Made by a program: the position numbers and the translations under genes. Shown piece after piece: positions 16,853 through 26,036 of a stretch of DNA of 64,000 nucleotides. This stretch comes from Oscillospiraceae bacterium (GTDB taxonomy: Bacteria; Bacillota; Clostridia; Oscillospirales; Oscillospiraceae). The stretch is from assembly GCA_017458335.1 (NCBI GenBank), contig JAFTFT010000027.1:53826-117825 (forward strand), written 5' to 3'. The notes below the pieces were generated by a model that saw only the letters and a program-made list of their open reading frames with translations, did no database searches and was not told the origin of the DNA. How positions within the stretch are numbered: position 1 is the first letter of the stretch; each line of letters starts with the position of its first letter.

Positions 16853-17545
16853 ATGAGCGAAGAGACAAGAATTCTGATCGTGGACGATGATCCCGATATT
16901 CGTAATATCCTGAACCTGCTGCTGAGAAGAGAATACGATACGGCGGAGGCGGCCAACGGGCGGGATGCCGTGGCCTATATGCAGAGTCACCGGGAGACGG
17001 ATCTCATCATCCTGGACGTCATGATGCCCGGCATGGACGGGATTGAGACCTGCGAAAAGATCCGGGAGTTTTCCAATGCGCCCATTCTCTTCCTGACCGC
17101 CAAGAGCGCGGAGCGTGACCGCCTGGCCGCCTATCAGAGCGGCGGGGATGACTTCCTTTCCAAACCCTTCTCCCAGCCGGAGCTCCTGGCCAAGGTGAAG
17201 TCGCTTCTGCGCCGCTACCAGGAATACCGCGGCAAGCCGGCCTCATCCATCTGGACCTGCGGGAATCTGGAAGTGGATCTGGGCACCAGGATGGTGCGCA
17301 ACGCGGGAGAGAACGTCCCGCTGACGGACACGGAATACTCCATCCTCGAATGCCTGGTGAAGAATCGGGGGAGAACCGTCACCACCCAGGAACTGTATGA
17401 AACGGTGTGGAATGAAAAGTTTCTTCCCGGCTCGGGCAACACCATCATGGTGCATGTGCTGAACCTGCGCCGCAAGATCGAGGAGGTCCCCTCGTCACCC
17501 AAGGTCATCCGCACGGTCTGGGGCAGGGGATATCAGGTTGACTGA
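16853..17545 (+). CDS. OmpR/PhoB-family response regulator
   Basis: A 230-residue DNA-binding regulator. The receiver (residues 5-118) has the acidic pair VDDD, phospho-acceptor Asp55 in IILDVMMPG, Thr in LFLTAKS and Lys in FLSKPFSQPE. The winged-helix output domain (residues about 132-230) contains LTDTEYSILECLVKN, the recognition-helix region TIMVHVLNLRRKIE and the closing VWGRGYQV. It is overlapped by 8 bases with the kinase gene downstream, forming a normal two-component operon. Targets are not visible; the divergent DUF3798 importer is the nearest candidate. Confidence 0.95.
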   Translation: MSEETRILIVDDDPDIRNILNLLLRREYDTAEAANGRDAVAYMQSHRETDLIILDVMMPGMDGIETCEKIREFSNAPILFLTAKSAERDRLAAYQSGGDDFLSKPFSQPELLAKVKSLLRRYQEYRGKPASSIWTCGNLEVDLGTRMVRNAGENVPLTDTEYSILECLVKNRGRTVTTQELYETVWNEKFLPGSGNTIMVHVLNLRRKIEEVPSSPKVIRTVWGRGYQVD

Positions 17546-18902
17546 AGCGAAGCAGCCGCTGCTCCACTCGCTGAGTACCAAGCTGCTGCTGGCGGCATTG
17601 CTCAGCGTGCTCTGTGCGGCGGCGGGGTATCTTGCGGTCTTCGGCATCGGTACGTTCTTTGTCAACCGCTATTATATGAGTCCGAACTCCGTGGCCGCCC
17701 GCAAGGCGGAGATCTATACGGAGTTTAACCGCTATGTACAGGAGGGCGGTTACAGCAGCGGGGACACGGAAGCGCTTCAGCGTTTCCTCACGGAGCATGA
17801 TCACATCTCCGTTTCGGTCTATTCGGCCGAAATGCTCAATCTCCCTGCCGGACCGGCTGACGGTGCCCGCGCCATGACGCTGCAGAGTTATGAGGCACCC
17901 CGGCGCAGCGGGATCAACGGAAGGCTGTACCCGATGCGGTTTTCCGACGGGATCAGCTACGTCTCCATCACGGACAATTCCCGTGAACGGGAGGACACCA
18001 TCAACCGGATCATGGGCCTGGTGGTGGCCGTTCTGGTCCTGGTAAGCGTGCTCTTCTGGTACACCAACCGCCTGACCTGGCGGATCATCCGCCTGTCTCA
18101 GGAAGCGGCGACGGTCGGGGCGGGCGATCTGGACGGACCGATCACCGTGGACGGCGTGGACGAAGTCGCGACGCTGGCTTCCGACATCGACGGCATGCGG
18201 GACGCGATCATCGAACGCATGGGGAATGAAAAACGCGCCTGGGAGGCCAACAGCGAGCTGATCACCGCCATGAGCCACGATATCCGGACCCCGATGACTT
18301 CGCTGATCGGCTATCTCGGCCTGCTGAACAACACCGAGTCGCTCACCGAAGAGGAGCGCAGACGCTACCTCGAGGCGGCTTACGGAAAGTCCCTGGCTCT
18401 GAAGGAACTGACGGACGAGCTGTTCAAATACTTTCTGGTGTTCGGCCGCAGCGAGCTGGAACTGCAGAAAGAAGATTATGACATCCACATGCTGCTGATG
18501 CAGCTGCTGGGCGAGGCGGAATTTGACCTGAGAGATTCCGGCTTCAACGTCCAGAGCATCGACCGCCTGGAGGACGGATGGCTGCTTCGTACGGACGCGG
18601 CCATGCTCAAGCGCGTGATCGACAACCTCGTCTCGAACATCAAGAAATACGCGGATCTGGCGAGGCCGGTGATCTTCCTGACGGAGATGAAAAACGGGCA
18701 GATTTCGGTAACCATTTCGAACGCTCTGTCCAACCGCGGCACCGGAACCGAGAGCACCAAAATCGGCCTTCGGACCTGCGAAAAGATCCTCGACGCGCTG
18801 GGCGGCAGCTTCGGCACCGCGCGGGATGAAAAGCACTTCGCGGCGGAATTTACCCTGCCGATGACGGCGCAGCCCGGAAAGACCGGGACAGACGGCGTCT
18901 GA
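17538..18902 (+). CDS. Membrane sensor histidine kinase with atypical ATP-binding motifs
   Basis: A 454-residue kinase. Helices at about 16-42 and 157-176 enclose an extracytoplasmic sensor of about 110 residues; a HAMP linker follows (about 177-230), then the HisKA helix with phospho-acceptor His247 (MSHDIRTPMTS). In the ATPase domain the N box is RVIDNLVSNIKKYAD, but the usual Asp-x-Gly-x-Gly of the G1 box is replaced by ISNALSNRG, followed by a G2-like IGLRTCEKI. This resembles a subset of Clostridial kinases. TTG 17538 is the likely start, since the next ATG lies after the first helix; it overlaps the regulator gene by 8 bases. Confidence 0.9.
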   Translation: MTEAKQPLLHSLSTKLLLAALLSVLCAAAGYLAVFGIGTFFVNRYYMSPNSVAARKAEIYTEFNRYVQEGGYSSGDTEALQRFLTEHDHISVSVYSAEMLNLPAGPADGARAMTLQSYEAPRRSGINGRLYPMRFSDGISYVSITDNSREREDTINRIMGLVVAVLVLVSVLFWYTNRLTWRIIRLSQEAATVGAGDLDGPITVDGVDEVATLASDIDGMRDAIIERMGNEKRAWEANSELITAMSHDIRTPMTSLIGYLGLLNNTESLTEEERRRYLEAAYGKSLALKELTDELFKYFLVFGRSELELQKEDYDIHMLLMQLLGEAEFDLRDSGFNVQSIDRLEDGWLLRTDAAMLKRVIDNLVSNIKKYADLARPVIFLTEMKNGQISVTISNALSNRGTGTESTKIGLRTCEKILDALGGSFGTARDEKHFAAEFTLPMTAQPGKTGTDGV

Positions 18903-18921
18903 AAAGTCAATACGGAAACAC

Positions 18922-18972
18922 AAAACCCCCTCCGTCCGGCAGGCCTTGCGCCCGGGACAGAGGGGATTGTGT
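18922..18972. terminator. Terminator after the two-component operon
   Basis: CCCCTCCGTCC (from 18927) pairs with GGACAGAGGGG (ending 18965) with small mismatches, preceded by AAAA and followed by ATTGTGTT. It lies between convergent genes and could serve both. Confidence 0.6.
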
Positions 18973-19054
18973 TCAGAAAAGAAAATGGGAAAACGGGCAG
19001 AAGCCACAACGTGCATGCCCGGACGCATTGTAGCCCGGACAGCGCGGAGCCGGC

Positions 19055-19810
19055 TTACCAGCCGAAGACCCAGAGGTGGGTCACGCCGAAGGCCTCGCGG
19101 ATGAAATAGTTCAGCATGACCATCTTATACCCCCAGGGGGCGGCAACCCCGGCGGCCTGCACGCCCTGCAGACGCGCCATGGACTTGGCGCGGAAGAGAT
19201 GATAGGCGCTGGAGACGATGGCCACGTTGCCGTCGGGCTCATCGCCGCGGTTGCGGATGATCTCAAACGAATAGCGGAGATTCTCTTCGGTGGAGGTCGC
19301 GTTCGGCTCCATGAGAACACGCTCCTCCGGCAGGCCGTGCTGCACGAGCCAGTCATGCATGGCACGGGCTTCCGTGATGTCCTCCCCCTTGCCCATACCG
19401 CCGGAGACGATGGCAATCGAGTCCGGATACCGGTCCAGGTAATCCAGAGCGCCTTCCAGCCGGCGCACCAGCGTGAGGGAGGGGCGTTCGCCGTAGACGG
19501 CGGCGCCGAGCACGATGAGATAAGGACGCTCCGGATCCGGGTCGGTTCGTGCATTTTTGACGATCGGGACCTCGACGATGCAGAAGTAAACGATTCCGAG
19601 ACAGGTCAGGCCGAGCACGACGCGCCAGAGCAGCAGCGGGAGAAAACGGTGGGCGAGGATCAGCGCAATCAGGAAAAAGCAGAGATAGCCCCAGTAGACA
19701 TAACCGCGCAGCGCAAAGCGGAAGAAACAGCCCAGAGCCGCAAGTACCGCGCAGAGAATGACCCGGACCGGGTCTTTTTTCTTCTGTTGTTTTTTCTGAT
19801 CAGGCGTCAT
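19055..19810 (-). CDS. DUF218 (YdcF/SanA/ElyC-like) membrane protein
   Basis: A 251-residue protein. The start is Lys/Gln-rich, then two to three helices (about residues 17-35, 38-58 and 61-84) precede a DUF218 domain (residues about 95-245) with LIVLGAAVYGERPS, IVSGGMGKGEDITEA, EPNATSTEENLRYS and IVSSAYHLFRAKSMA, all standard family motifs. Family members are tied to envelope biogenesis (for example ElyC and SanA), though their chemistry is unsettled. It overlaps the ABC-F gene by 11 bases and is the last gene of the envelope operon. Confidence 0.9.
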   Translation of the reverse strand: MTPDQKKQQKKKDPVRVILCAVLAALGCFFRFALRGYVYWGYLCFFLIALILAHRFLPLLLWRVVLGLTCLGIVYFCIVEVPIVKNARTDPDPERPYLIVLGAAVYGERPSLTLVRRLEGALDYLDRYPDSIAIVSGGMGKGEDITEARAMHDWLVQHGLPEERVLMEPNATSTEENLRYSFEIIRNRGDEPDGNVAIVSSAYHLFRAKSMARLQGVQAAGVAAPWGYKMVMLNYFIREAFGVTHLWVFGW

Positions 19811-21719
19811 CGCTCAGGGCCTCCCAACGTTCATATTGTTCCATGAGCGCCGTGTTCAGCGCTTCCTTCTGTTCTTCGAGTTCCATGAGTTTCTGGTAGT
19901 CCGTGGCGTAGCGGGCACATTCCTCTTCCAGCGCGGCGAGCTGTCCCTCAAGCCGTGCGATCTCCTTCTCCGCGCGCTGCATCTGCCGGGCCTGGTTCCC
20001 GCCCTTCTGCCGCCCTTCCGGTTTTCGGGCAGCCTCCGGAACGGTTTCGGCGGAGGGCTTTTTCCTGTCCGATCTGTCCGCGGCCTTTTTCTCCGCGGAA
20101 GCCACGACGGCCTGATGTTCCTTCCAGGCGACATAGGCGGCATATCCGCCCCGGTAGTCCGTGAGCACGCCGTTCTCGAAGGCCCAGATGCGGGTGGCGA
20201 ACTTCTCGATGAAATAGCGGTCGTGAGAGACAAAAAGCAGGGTTTCGCCGTACTCGGAGAGCGCGTCCTCCATCCACTCGCGGCTGATGATGTCCAGGTG
20301 GTTGGTGGGCTCGTCGAGAATCAGAAAATTGATATCGCCGCCCATGAGCATACAGAGCTTGAGACGGCTGCGCTCGCCGCCGGAGAGGGTGGAGACGGGC
20401 TTGAACACATCTTCACCCCGGAAGCCGAAGGCGGCCAGACGGTCCCGTGCTTCCTGCGGCGTACAGCGGCACTCCCAGAGCATGGTGTCATAGGCGGTGC
20501 GGCTGTCGTCCTGAAAGCGCACGATCTGCGGCAGACAGGCGCTGCGCACCGAGGGACCGAGAGAGATCCAGCCCGCGTCCGGGCTCTCCTCTCCGGTGAT
20601 GAGCTTTACAAGGGTGGACTTGCCGCTGCCGTTGTCGCCGATGACGGCGATGCGCTCCTGCCCCTCGACGATGAAGGAGAGATCGGAGAAGAGCACCCGG
20701 TCGCCGAAGCCCTTCTTCAGACTATCGGCCACCAGCACCTCGTCCCCGGCAAAGGCGCGCTCCTTAAAGCGGGCGGAGAGCTTTTTCTGCTCTTTCGGCT
20801 TCTCGCTGCGGGAGAGCTTTTCGATGCGCTTTTCCATGGAGAAGGCGCGCTTGTGGAGCTTATCGTTGCCCATGAAGGCCCAGAGATGCATCTGCTCCGC
20901 CGCCCGGGTGAGCTGCTCGAGCTTGGCCTGGTCTTTTTCATACTGTTTCCGCTTTTCTTCAAAGCGGCGCTGCCGCTCTTCAAGAAAGAAGCTGTAGTTG
21001 CCGCTGTAGAACTCCGCCTTCCCGTCCACCAGTTCGATGCAGCGCTGGGCCACCACGTCGAGAAAATAGCGGTCGTGGCTGATGGCGAGAACGGTCCCTT
21101 TGAAGTGCAGCAGGTAGTTTTCCAGCCATTCCACCGCATGGAGATCCAGATGGTTTGTCGGCTCATCCAGCAGGAGAATCTCCGTGTCCTCGAGGATCAG
21201 ACGGGCGAGGTTCAGGCGGGTTTTCTCCCCGCCGGAGAGACTCTCGAAGCTCTGCGCCCGCATTTCCGGACCGATCTGAAGGCCGTTTGCCACCCGGTTC
21301 ACGGCCACGTCCGTCTCATAGCCTCCGAGCCGCTCAAAGTCCGCGGCCAGACGGTCATATTCCGCCAGCAGCGCGGGGGAACTGTCGTGCTCCATCTGCT
21401 CGGTCAGCTTCTCCATCCGAAGGCGGATGGCGTCGACATGGCGGAAGGCGTTCTGCAGCACGTCCTCGGCGGTCCAGCCCTCCGGATAGACCGGCAGCTG
21501 GGAGATGAGGCCGAGACGCTTGGAGGGGGCGATGCTGACCTGCCCCTCGTCATAATCCAGCGCCCCGGTCAGAATGCGGAAGAGCGTCGTCTTGCCGCAG
21601 CCGTTGGGGCCGAGAATCCCGACGCGCTCGCCGGCCTCCACCTGAAAGCTGAGCCCGTCGAGAATGTTGGTTCCGATTTCAAAGGATTTGACCAGCGAGG
21701 TCACGGTGATGTCGATCAT
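19800..21719 (-). CDS. ABC-F ATPase
   Basis: A 639-residue soluble protein with two ABC domains and no membrane segment, the ABC-F architecture (translation factors and ribosome-protecting proteins). The first domain has Walker A GPNGCGKT and signature LSGGEKTRLN; an interdomain Arg/Lys/Glu-rich linker follows (about residues 230-310, with AFMGNDKLHKRAFSMEKRIEKL); the second domain has GDNGSGKS and LSGGERSRLK. The C-terminal 120 residues are a Lys/Ala/Glu-rich linker and a coiled coil. It is embedded in an envelope operon, 3 bases after the transpeptidase gene. Whether it gives antibiotic protection cannot be read from the sequence. Confidence 0.93.
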   Translation of the reverse strand: MIDITVTSLVKSFEIGTNILDGLSFQVEAGERVGILGPNGCGKTTLFRILTGALDYDEGQVSIAPSKRLGLISQLPVYPEGWTAEDVLQNAFRHVDAIRLRMEKLTEQMEHDSSPALLAEYDRLAADFERLGGYETDVAVNRVANGLQIGPEMRAQSFESLSGGEKTRLNLARLILEDTEILLLDEPTNHLDLHAVEWLENYLLHFKGTVLAISHDRYFLDVVAQRCIELVDGKAEFYSGNYSFFLEERQRRFEEKRKQYEKDQAKLEQLTRAAEQMHLWAFMGNDKLHKRAFSMEKRIEKLSRSEKPKEQKKLSARFKERAFAGDEVLVADSLKKGFGDRVLFSDLSFIVEGQERIAVIGDNGSGKSTLVKLITGEESPDAGWISLGPSVRSACLPQIVRFQDDSRTAYDTMLWECRCTPQEARDRLAAFGFRGEDVFKPVSTLSGGERSRLKLCMLMGGDINFLILDEPTNHLDIISREWMEDALSEYGETLLFVSHDRYFIEKFATRIWAFENGVLTDYRGGYAAYVAWKEHQAVVASAEKKAADRSDRKKPSAETVPEAARKPEGRQKGGNQARQMQRAEKEIARLEGQLAALEEECARYATDYQKLMELEEQKEALNTALMEQYERWEALSDDA

Positions 21720-21722
21720 AGA

Positions 21723-23033
21723 TCAGTACTCCATATCCGTTCCGCGCCGCATGGCGGCCTGCAGAACGGTATTTGCGATCGGGGTGGCCACGGAGAGTCC
21801 GCCTCCGCCCTGTTCGACGAAGACGATGAAGGCATAGGGATGCTCCTCGTCCTTCAGGAAGCCCGTGAACCAGGCATGATCGGTTCCGTCGCCGACTTCG
21901 GCGGTGCCGGTCTTGCCGCAGACCTCCAGACCGGGAAAGCGGTTGTCGCCGTAGGTCTGGATGACGTTGTTGCGCATGAGATCCTGCATGGTTCTGGCAG
22001 TCTCGGGATTGACCAGAAGGGACTGTTCGGCGGGCTTGCCGTCGTCGATGAGTTTGGGCTCGACCAGAACGCCGTCGTTTGCGATGGCGGCGACAAAGCG
22101 CAGCATGGAATAGGGGCAGATCAGATCCGTAGACTGACCGATGCCGGACCAGCCGGTCTCCGGATCGCCGACAAATTCCAGGGGGTAGGACCCTGCCGCG
22201 GTGGGGATGCCGTCCAGACTGTGGGAGTCCAGAAAGCCGTATGCCCGGACATGGTTGACCATCTCCCTCTGACCGACCGAGATGGCGATCTGGGCGAAGG
22301 CGATGTTGCAGGAGTTTGCCAGAGCCCCGCGGAAGTCGTTGGTATAGTGCTCAAAGGGGCAGTGGAAGAGAACGCCGGAGATCTCCTCCTCTCCGAGACA
22401 GAAGAAGCTGCGCTGCCAGATGGAAGGAACGCACTCGATGGCCGCGGCCGCTGTCACGAGCTTGAAAATGGAGCCGGGGGTGAAGGTCGCGGAGAGCAGA
22501 CGGTTGATGTACACGCCCTCCGGCGCCACGGGGTCGCTCTCAATGGGGTCGACGGCGGGGGATGAGACCATGCAGATGAGTTCGCCCGTGCGATAGTTGA
22601 CGACGCCGACGGCGCCTTTGCGTCCCGCGAGGGCGGCATAGGCCTTGTTGTTGAGGACCGAGTCCACGTTCAGCTTCAGAGAGATGCGTTTGGTCTGGGT
22701 CATGCCGGTGATCGGGCTGTAGCTGTGCAGCTGGCGGGCAAAGTTCGTGAGGATGCCGGTGCCGGTGCGGTTCCAGAAGTCACCGGTGACGTGATAGTTC
22801 GCGATCCGGGTGTTGCGGTCCTCGTTGTAGCTGTTGTCGTTGGCGGTGAAGGCCGCGAGGAGAACGCCGTTGCGGTCGGTGACATAGCCTTCGGAGAGAG
22901 AATTGAGCCGGGAGAAGTAGCTTGCCCAGCTCTCCCCGTCCCGGAGAAAACGCTCGATGTAGGTGAAGAGTCCCAGAATGATGAAGAGCGCGATCATCAT
23001 CACGGAAAGGGCACGGCGATTGAGTTTTTTCAT
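21723..23033 (-). CDS. Class B-like penicillin-binding protein (transpeptidase)
   Basis: A 436-residue D,D-transpeptidase that cross-links peptidoglycan outside the membrane. A helix at about residues 10-25 anchors it; a short N-terminal region (YVTDRNGVLLA) is typical of MrdA/FtsI-like proteins. The three catalytic motifs are Ser188-x-x-Lys191 (TPGSIFKLV), Ser241-Cys-Asn243 and Lys374-Thr-Gly. At 436 residues it is shorter than usual class B proteins because the dimerisation region is small, as in PbpA-type partners of RodA/FtsW. Its ATG overlaps the SEDS gene by 4 bases, so the pair probably works as polymerase plus transpeptidase. Confidence 0.93.
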   Translation of the reverse strand: MKKLNRRALSVMMIALFIILGLFTYIERFLRDGESWASYFSRLNSLSEGYVTDRNGVLLAAFTANDNSYNEDRNTRIANYHVTGDFWNRTGTGILTNFARQLHSYSPITGMTQTKRISLKLNVDSVLNNKAYAALAGRKGAVGVVNYRTGELICMVSSPAVDPIESDPVAPEGVYINRLLSATFTPGSIFKLVTAAAAIECVPSIWQRSFFCLGEEEISGVLFHCPFEHYTNDFRGALANSCNIAFAQIAISVGQREMVNHVRAYGFLDSHSLDGIPTAAGSYPLEFVGDPETGWSGIGQSTDLICPYSMLRFVAAIANDGVLVEPKLIDDGKPAEQSLLVNPETARTMQDLMRNNVIQTYGDNRFPGLEVCGKTGTAEVGDGTDHAWFTGFLKDEEHPYAFIVFVEQGGGGLSVATPIANTVLQAAMRRGTDMEY

Positions 23034-24829
23034 GAGGCACCTCCTCGCCTGCTCTGCTTCTTTGCGGCACGGCCGGCTTTAGTGGCCTGTTTCTTCTCGG
23101 CGCGCTTTTCCCGCCGCGCTTCCCGAATGGCCTCGCGGTCACTGGCCGAACGGATGGTCTCACCCGGGCGGACGGCAAAGCTGGCCTCGCGTCGGTTGTC
23201 CGCGCTCTTGAGGAAGGCCATCATCATCCAGCAGGAGAGCATGGAGGAGCCGCCTCTGGAGACAAAGGGAAAGGTAACGCCCGTAAAGGGGAGAATGTCC
23301 ATGGAACCGAACACGTTCAGCGCCAGCTGCGTCAGCAGAATGGTCATGGCCGCGCAGGCGGCGATGCTGTAGTAGGCACTGCGACCGGTGCGGGCACTGC
23401 GGATGGCAAAGCAGGCCAGAAGAATCACCGCCAGCACCATCATGCAGGCGATGAGCAGGCCCAGCTCCTCACAGACCATACCGAAGACCAGGTCGGTGTT
23501 GGCGGCGAAGATCCGGTGGAGCCATCCGTTTCCGGCACCCTTGCCGAAGAGCCCGCCGGCAGCGGCGGCGCTCATGGCGCGGGTCTGCTGAAAGCCCTTG
23601 TCATAGATGTCCTCCCAGACATGGCCCCAGGAGGCAAAACGCTGGGCGATATAGGGACGGGCGCTCACGGCAAGGAAGCCCGCGAGGCCTGCACCGGTTA
23701 CGGCCAGCATGACGGTGGCGATGGAGCCCGAGCGCATGAAGGAAATCACCAGAAAGCAGACAAAGAACACCAGCGCGGTACCGAAGTCTCCGATCAGGGC
23801 CAGCGCCATCACGCAGATGGCGGAGAAGCCGATGAAGACATACAGGTTGTTCCGGCGGAACAGCCGGTCCAGGGTGGCTGCGCCGACGTAGACATAGCCG
23901 ACCTTGACGATCTCGGAGGGCTGGAAGGAGAAGCCCCAGAATTCCAGCCAGTTCCTTGCACCGAGGACGACGTCGCTGGCCACCACGTTGATGCCGAGCA
24001 GAAGGAGCGCGCCCGCGGCAACCAGAACACGGGTGGAGGCGGTACGCTGCAGAGAGCGCTGCCACCAGCCGCAGAGCAGAAAGAGCACCACGCCGGTCAG
24101 CGTCAGGAGAATCTGCTTGTACATGTCCTCCGGGGTGGAGGACGCCGCGACCGACATGCCGAGAGAAGAAAGGTAGAATGCAAGGGTCTCGATTTCAAAG
24201 CCGGCGCGGTTGATGATGCGCATGGCATTGAAGCAGCTCCATTCCATGACGATCAGACTGCCGAAACCGAGGGCAATGTCCGGAAGCGTTTCGGGCTCGG
24301 CGTAGAACGAATGCTGCAGCAGGAGGAAGAGCTGAAACGCCGTCAGCATCAGCAGGGTCAGACTCGGCGAATACCGCCGCCCGACGCCGCTGCGCTTTGA
24401 TTCCAGACGCTCGCGCTTTTCCATGCTGAGGTCTTCGAAACGGACGCAGATGCCGTTGAGGTTGAGAATATCGCCGCTCACAATCTCCGTACCGTCGTCA
24501 TCGACAAAGACATTGTTGACCCAGACGCCGCCGCGGGAGAACACGTCGTAAACGCGCCACTGGCCCAGATCGTTGCGGCGGAGAATCGCGTGGCTGCGCG
24601 CGATCTCGCGCTCCGGGATGTAGACGTCGGCATCCGGGGAGCGGCCGATGATGACCTCCCAGTGCTGAACGGGAAGACGGTCACGGCCGTAACGGAGATA
24701 GGCCCAGGTCTCGGGGTCATATTCTTCGCGCAGCATGGAGCGCAGACAGCGCAGCAGAATGGCGAAGGAGAGCAGAATCAGAATCGCCTTGCTGGCGGCC
24801 AGGGTATAGGCATAGAAATCTCCCTGCAC
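23030..24829 (-). CDS. FHA domain fused to a SEDS (FtsW/RodA/SpoVE) glycosyltransferase
   Basis: A 599-residue fusion. Residues 8-27 are one helix; residues about 55-135 are an FHA domain (IIGRSPDADVYIPEREIARSHA, then SGDILNLNG), which normally reads phosphothreonine. Residues about 150-540 are the multi-pass SEDS peptidoglycan polymerase, with FSFQPSEIVKVG, GDFGTAL and TFPFVSRGGSSML as family landmarks. The C-terminal 70 residues are very basic (REARREKRAEKKQ). GTG 24829 is the start, after GAGGTG. FHA next to a SEDS/PBP pair recalls the actinobacterial fha-rodA-pbpA-pknB cluster, so Ser/Thr kinase control is plausible though no kinase is in the window. Confidence 0.9.
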   Translation of the reverse strand: MQGDFYAYTLAASKAILILLSFAILLRCLRSMLREEYDPETWAYLRYGRDRLPVQHWEVIIGRSPDADVYIPEREIARSHAILRRNDLGQWRVYDVFSRGGVWVNNVFVDDDGTEIVSGDILNLNGICVRFEDLSMEKRERLESKRSGVGRRYSPSLTLLMLTAFQLFLLLQHSFYAEPETLPDIALGFGSLIVMEWSCFNAMRIINRAGFEIETLAFYLSSLGMSVAASSTPEDMYKQILLTLTGVVLFLLCGWWQRSLQRTASTRVLVAAGALLLLGINVVASDVVLGARNWLEFWGFSFQPSEIVKVGYVYVGAATLDRLFRRNNLYVFIGFSAICVMALALIGDFGTALVFFVCFLVISFMRSGSIATVMLAVTGAGLAGFLAVSARPYIAQRFASWGHVWEDIYDKGFQQTRAMSAAAAGGLFGKGAGNGWLHRIFAANTDLVFGMVCEELGLLIACMMVLAVILLACFAIRSARTGRSAYYSIAACAAMTILLTQLALNVFGSMDILPFTGVTFPFVSRGGSSMLSCWMMMAFLKSADNRREASFAVRPGETIRSASDREAIREARREKRAEKKQATKAGRAAKKQSRRGGAS

Positions 24830-24905
24830 GCGAACACCTCCCCTCTGTGCGGGATGGGCGGGAAAAATGCCGGAATGATATCGGATTATATCAAATCTTG
24901 GACGT

Positions 24906-25484
24906 TTATCTGTTGAGAAGAAAGATGCTGCCGCTCACGGCGGTGACGGAGAAGTTCTGAATGGTGGTGACATAGCTGCTGCTGAGGAAACCGTACTGCC
25001 AGGTCATGGTCCTGCTTCCCTGCGGCCAGAAGGGAAGGGTTTCGGATATGGTCCCGGTCTGGGTCCCCTCAGGGTCGATCCAGAGCACCTCATAGCGCGG
25101 GACAGTGCCGGATGCGGCGTCCTGAAAATCGATGCTGAATTCGCCGTGCTGGGACAGAACGTCCGCCGTGAAACTCACCTTCAGCGTGTCTTTGTGGTCC
25201 GGGTCGTTGGCCGCGGCCAGGCCTTCTTTCAGGGAAAAGCCGCAGCTGAGATTGCAGGCGGTGATGTTTCCGTCTTCATCGGTGGCGAAGCTCGGATAAT
25301 CTTTGTAGTCGAAGTAGTCATAGAAGTTCGCGCCGGTGATCTTCACTTCCACGATTTCGGGCCCTTTGGGTACGTCTTCCTCGGAAGCCTCTTTCTCCTT
25401 CTGTTTGCCGCATGCGGTGAGCAGGCATAGCGCCAGCAGCAGGATCAGCAGGACGGAGCGCTTATTCTTATTCATCAGTCTCAT
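24906..25484 (-). CDS. Small lipoprotein of unknown function
   Basis: A 192-residue lipoprotein with lipobox LLTAC (Cys25) and a charged linker (KQKEKEASEE). The rest is beta-rich: VEVKITGANFYDYFDYKDYPSFATDEDGNITACNLS... with a central strand series and a Trp-containing GSRTMTWQYGF segment. ATG 25484 follows a GGGGG ribosome binding site; ATG 25475 is a weaker alternative. It is the second gene of the envelope operon, between the PepSY protein and the FHA-SEDS fusion, which suggests a role near the peptidoglycan machinery. Confidence 0.75.
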   Translation of the reverse strand: MRLMNKNKRSVLLILLLALCLLTACGKQKEKEASEEDVPKGPEIVEVKITGANFYDYFDYKDYPSFATDEDGNITACNLSCGFSLKEGLAAANDPDHKDTLKVSFTADVLSQHGEFSIDFQDAASGTVPRYEVLWIDPEGTQTGTISETLPFWPQGSRTMTWQYGFLSSSYVTTIQNFSVTAVSGSIFLLNR

Positions 25485-25499
25485 CTGGTTTTCCCCCTG

Positions 25500-25832
25500 T
25501 CAGGACTCGGGATCGGTCGGTTTTGTCGTGTGATCCAGAATATGGCCGGTCTGTGCGTCGATCACATAGCGGTATTCCGCCGTATGGTCGGTAAAAAGAA
25601 TCTCATATACCGGCAGGTTCTGTTCCGTGGTGCCGTAGACGGTACTGACATCATAGATCCGTCCCTCGTCGGTGCCGGCGTCGTGGACGGCGATGCGCAG
25701 GGCCTGAGAGGAGGAGAGCCAGTCGTCCTCGTGCTCGTAGAGATAGAGAGAGACCAGAAGCACGGCAACGAGAAGCAGCAGAACCGCGAGCACGCGCAGA
25801 AAATGTTTCCCGCGGCGTTTTTTCTTTTCCAT
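25500..25832 (-). CDS. Single-pass membrane protein with a PepSY domain
   Basis: A 110-residue protein with a basic start (MEKKKRRGKHF), one helix (about residues 12-28) and an extracytoplasmic PepSY domain (about residues 38-105): the family helix SSQALRIAVHDAG, strand VYEILFTDHTAEYRYVIDAQTG and the closing HILDHTTKP. PepSY domains are thought to inhibit or bind proteases or bind metals. It is the first gene of the envelope operon that continues through the lipoprotein, FHA-SEDS, transpeptidase, ABC-F and DUF218 genes. Confidence 0.85.
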   Translation of the reverse strand: MEKKKRRGKHFLRVLAVLLLLVAVLLVSLYLYEHEDDWLSSSQALRIAVHDAGTDEGRIYDVSTVYGTTEQNLPVYEILFTDHTAEYRYVIDAQTGHILDHTTKPTDPES

Positions 25833-25931
25833 CGCCGATCCTCCTTCCTCAGACCCGATCCGTGCCGGACACGATTACACAAACATATATGATACCACAA
25901 AAGAGCGGAAAAGTCATGAAGATGAGGTAAA

Positions 25932-25975
25932 CGAAACAGCCGCGCGGCGCGATGAAAGGCCGCGTGGCTGTTTCG
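25932..25975 (-). terminator. Stem-loop after the nucleoside importer operon
   Basis: A 17-bp stem with one wobble (CGAAACAGCCGCGCGGC with GCCGCGTGGCTGTTTCG) and a 10-base loop lies 62 bases past the last permease gene. The minus strand continues TTTACC, a weak T-run. Confidence 0.7.
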
Positions 25976-26036
25976 CAGTGTTTTAACGGGACGGGGCGCG
26001 GAATGAAGCCGGCGGATGCACGTCCGGGCGGGAGCC

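Noticed and set aside
19836-22565. 909-codon open frame on the plus strand
   Set aside because: Antisense to the ABC-F and transpeptidase genes, both of which have full catalytic motifs on the other strand.
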